Assembly: GCA_937926185.1 (NCBI GenBank)
Contig: CALEYM010000447.1
Span: 1-9,054, forward strand
Direction: 5' to 3'
Length of the DNA stretch: 9,054 nt
Source of the DNA: an uncultured Bacteroidota bacterium
GTDB lineage: Bacteria; Bacteroidota; Bacteroidia; Chitinophagales; Saprospiraceae
Shown here: piece by piece, positions 7,879-9,054 of the stretch
Layout: each line of letters starts with the position of its first letter
Position numbering within the stretch: position 1 is the stretch's first letter
Made by a program: the position numbers and the translations under genes
Notes under the pieces: model-generated
What the model was told of the DNA's origin: nothing
Databases searched by the model: none
Seen by the model: only the letters and a program-made list of their open reading frames with translations

Positions 7879-8982
7879 ATGGTACACCGCATACCGACAC
7901 GGACGAAACTGTTGCTGGCCTTCGGGCTGAACATTTTCTTTTATGGCGTGCTGATGTACGTGAACCTGAACGGGGCAGACCGGCACTGGAGCGCGATTTT
8001 TGGTAAGAACTTCGGCATCCTGTTTTCTGAATACCTGGTGGGAAGCGCCGTCATTTTTGGCTGGCTGTTTCTGGCCGAACGGATACACGAGCAGTTCGAA
8101 CGCTGGTTTGGCGAAGATATCATCAGCAAGGGCGGTGTTTTGCCCAACGCGGCGGCGATCCTGGCCTTTGCGGCCGCCAACCTGGTGGTGAATCATTTTG
8201 CCCTGCAGTTGATCTACTGGCTTCAAACGGTAACCCTTGAACGCCCCGATAACAGCATCGTGGCCGACAGTGCATATTCCCGGATGTCTGTGCGGTTTGC
8301 CTACGTGAATTACATCATCATGGCGTTGTTTGTGTATTATTTGCTTACACACCGACGCATCATGCAGCGGATGGGCGAAGCCGCGTTGCGCGCCGAAAAA
8401 GCCCAAAAAGTGCGTATCGAGTCGCAATACGCCCTGTTGCGCAGCCGGGTTAATCCGCATTTTTTATTCAACAGCCTGAGCACGCTCTCCTCGCTCGTGC
8501 AGGTAGACGGCGAATTGTCGGAACAGTTCATCGACCGCCTGTCCAGGGCCTACCGCTACATGCTCGAACACCGCGACCGGCAAACCGTGCCGTTGAAAAC
8601 AGAACTGGAGTTTCTGACCGCCTACGCTTTTTTGCTGGAAACACGGTTCGGGAATAAATTCCGCATCGAAACCGCCGTACCCGCGGCGGTGGCAGAACAA
8701 CGCCGGCTGGTACCGCTTACTTTACAGGTCATTGTGGACGGCGCCATAAAGTCCAACCGGATGTCTGCCCAATCGCCACTGGTCGTAAACATTGCGATGG
8801 AGACCGGTAACCTGCAGGTGCGGTACAACCGCCAGCCCAGAACGGAGCCGGATGCCACCATTGGCGATTGGGACTGGAACCTGTTCGAGGCGCAATATGC
8901 CGCCCTGTATCCCGAAGGCCGGATGATCCGAAAAACCTGCGATGAAAAAACCTGCACGGTTTTCTTTATGCTAATAGAGTAA
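7879..8982 (+). CDS. LytS/AlgZ-family sensor histidine kinase with degenerate ATPase domain (probable pseudokinase)
   Basis: 367 residues. Four predicted TM segments at about 11-28, 46-66, 89-115 and 140-157 are followed by a charged helix (about 160-190) and a His_kinase (PF06580) dimerisation motif, VNPHFLFNSLSTL, with the candidate phospho-acceptor His194 (codon at 8458). The typical family segment VPLKTELEFLTAYAFLLETRFG follows at about 237-258. The ATPase part is abnormal. The usual ENAIKH N-box reads DGAIKS (287-292), replacing the metal-coordinating Asn with Gly and the His with Ser. The G-box position reads IGDWDWNLF (328-336) instead of a GxGL.NI-type motif. The frame is colinear with the family to the last residue, so this is drift, not a frameshift. 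ATG at 7879 is the only start after the in-frame stop at 7843, and no Shine-Dalgarno is seen, as usual in this phylum. Known relatives signal to LytTR response regulators; none is visible here. Ligand is unknown. Confidence 0.88.
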   Translation: MVHRIPTRTKLLLAFGLNIFFYGVLMYVNLNGADRHWSAIFGKNFGILFSEYLVGSAVIFGWLFLAERIHEQFERWFGEDIISKGGVLPNAAAILAFAAANLVVNHFALQLIYWLQTVTLERPDNSIVADSAYSRMSVRFAYVNYIIMALFVYYLLTHRRIMQRMGEAALRAEKAQKVRIESQYALLRSRVNPHFLFNSLSTLSSLVQVDGELSEQFIDRLSRAYRYMLEHRDRQTVPLKTELEFLTAYAFLLETRFGNKFRIETAVPAAVAEQRRLVPLTLQVIVDGAIKSNRMSAQSPLVVNIAMETGNLQVRYNRQPRTEPDATIGDWDWNLFEAQYAALYPEGRMIRKTCDEKTCTVFFMLIE

Positions 8983-8996
8983 TCTAAAACCATAGC

Positions 8997-9026
8997 GTAT
9001 ATGTCGGCGCATGCCTAAACATATAC
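8997..9026 (+). repeat. Inverted repeat spanning the start of the downstream gene
   Basis: The arms gtatatgt (8997-9004) and acatatac (9019-9026) are perfect reverse complements with a 14-base spacer containing gcatgc (9009-9014) and the candidate ATG at 9011. As RNA this would present the start codon in a hairpin loop; as DNA it is a palindrome suited to a dimeric regulator. The stem is AT-rich and weak, so function is uncertain. Confidence 0.45.
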
Positions 9027-9054
9027 CCGCCCGACGCAAATGGATCATGGCCGC
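9011..9054 (+). CDS. 3'-truncated start of a further gene, possibly a tandem paralogue of the preceding kinase
   Basis: An ATG 28 bases after the kinase stop opens a frame, MPKHIPARRKWIMA, that runs off the window. Placed under the start of the upstream kinase (MVHRIPTRTKLLLA), it shares M, I-P, R, K and A at the same spacing: a basic, Pro-containing lead-in to what would be the first membrane segment. Close spacing suggests co-transcription with the kinase. Only 14 codons are visible. Alternative starts exist at 9047 in the same frame and at 9040 in another frame, so both gene and start are tentative. Confidence 0.5.
   Translation, partial: MPKHIPARRKWIMA

Noticed and set aside
8731..8982. 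Frameshift explaining the abnormal kinase C-terminus
   Set aside because: The residues remain colinear with the family to the end (RYNRQP, EAQYAALYPEG, CTVFFMLIE at expected places), so substitutions rather than a shift explain the lost boxes.

Overview
The window reads as a chromosomal fragment of a fairly GC-rich member of the Bacteroidota, most likely outside the AT-rich Flavobacteriia. The main reason is an almost complete sprA/sov gene, the outer-membrane translocon of the type IX secretion system (T9SS), which is restricted to this phylum. The absence of Shine-Dalgarno-like sequences and a possible TTTG / TAnnTTTG-type promoter agree with this. Genus cannot be decided from the sequence alone.

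Layout, all on the + strand. (1) Positions 2-7702: sprA, cut by the left window edge just before or inside its first codons. The visible reading frame opens with a hydrophobic signal-peptide core and runs 2566 codons to a TAA. Inside it are an unusual 15-bp inverted repeat (158-223), three acidic loops that look like calcium sites, and two low-complexity inserts (5981-6247 and about 7349-7435). (2) Positions 7703-7878: a 176-bp intergenic region with three hairpins. One is a long, nearly perfect stem that I read as the sprA terminator. A candidate promoter for the next gene overlaps it. (3) Positions 7879-8982: a four-TM sensor kinase of the LytS/AlgZ (His_kinase PF06580) type. It keeps the phospho-acceptor histidine motif but has lost the N-box asparagine and the glycine-rich G-box of the ATPase domain, so it looks like a pseudokinase. 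(4) Positions 8983-9054: a 28-bp gap, then the first codons of a further gene whose N-terminus resembles that of the degenerate kinase, suggesting a tandem paralogue.

Working picture. SprA forms the giant beta-barrel through which T9SS cargo (adhesins, hydrolases and, in gliding species, motility adhesins) crosses the outer membrane. The downstream kinase genes appear to be a separate transcription unit. Nothing in the window ties them functionally to secretion beyond adjacency. The most interesting points are the degenerate kinase with its probable tandem sibling, and the hairpin-forming repeat just downstream of the SprA signal peptide. I found no tRNA, rRNA, CRISPR array, transposase or phage gene.
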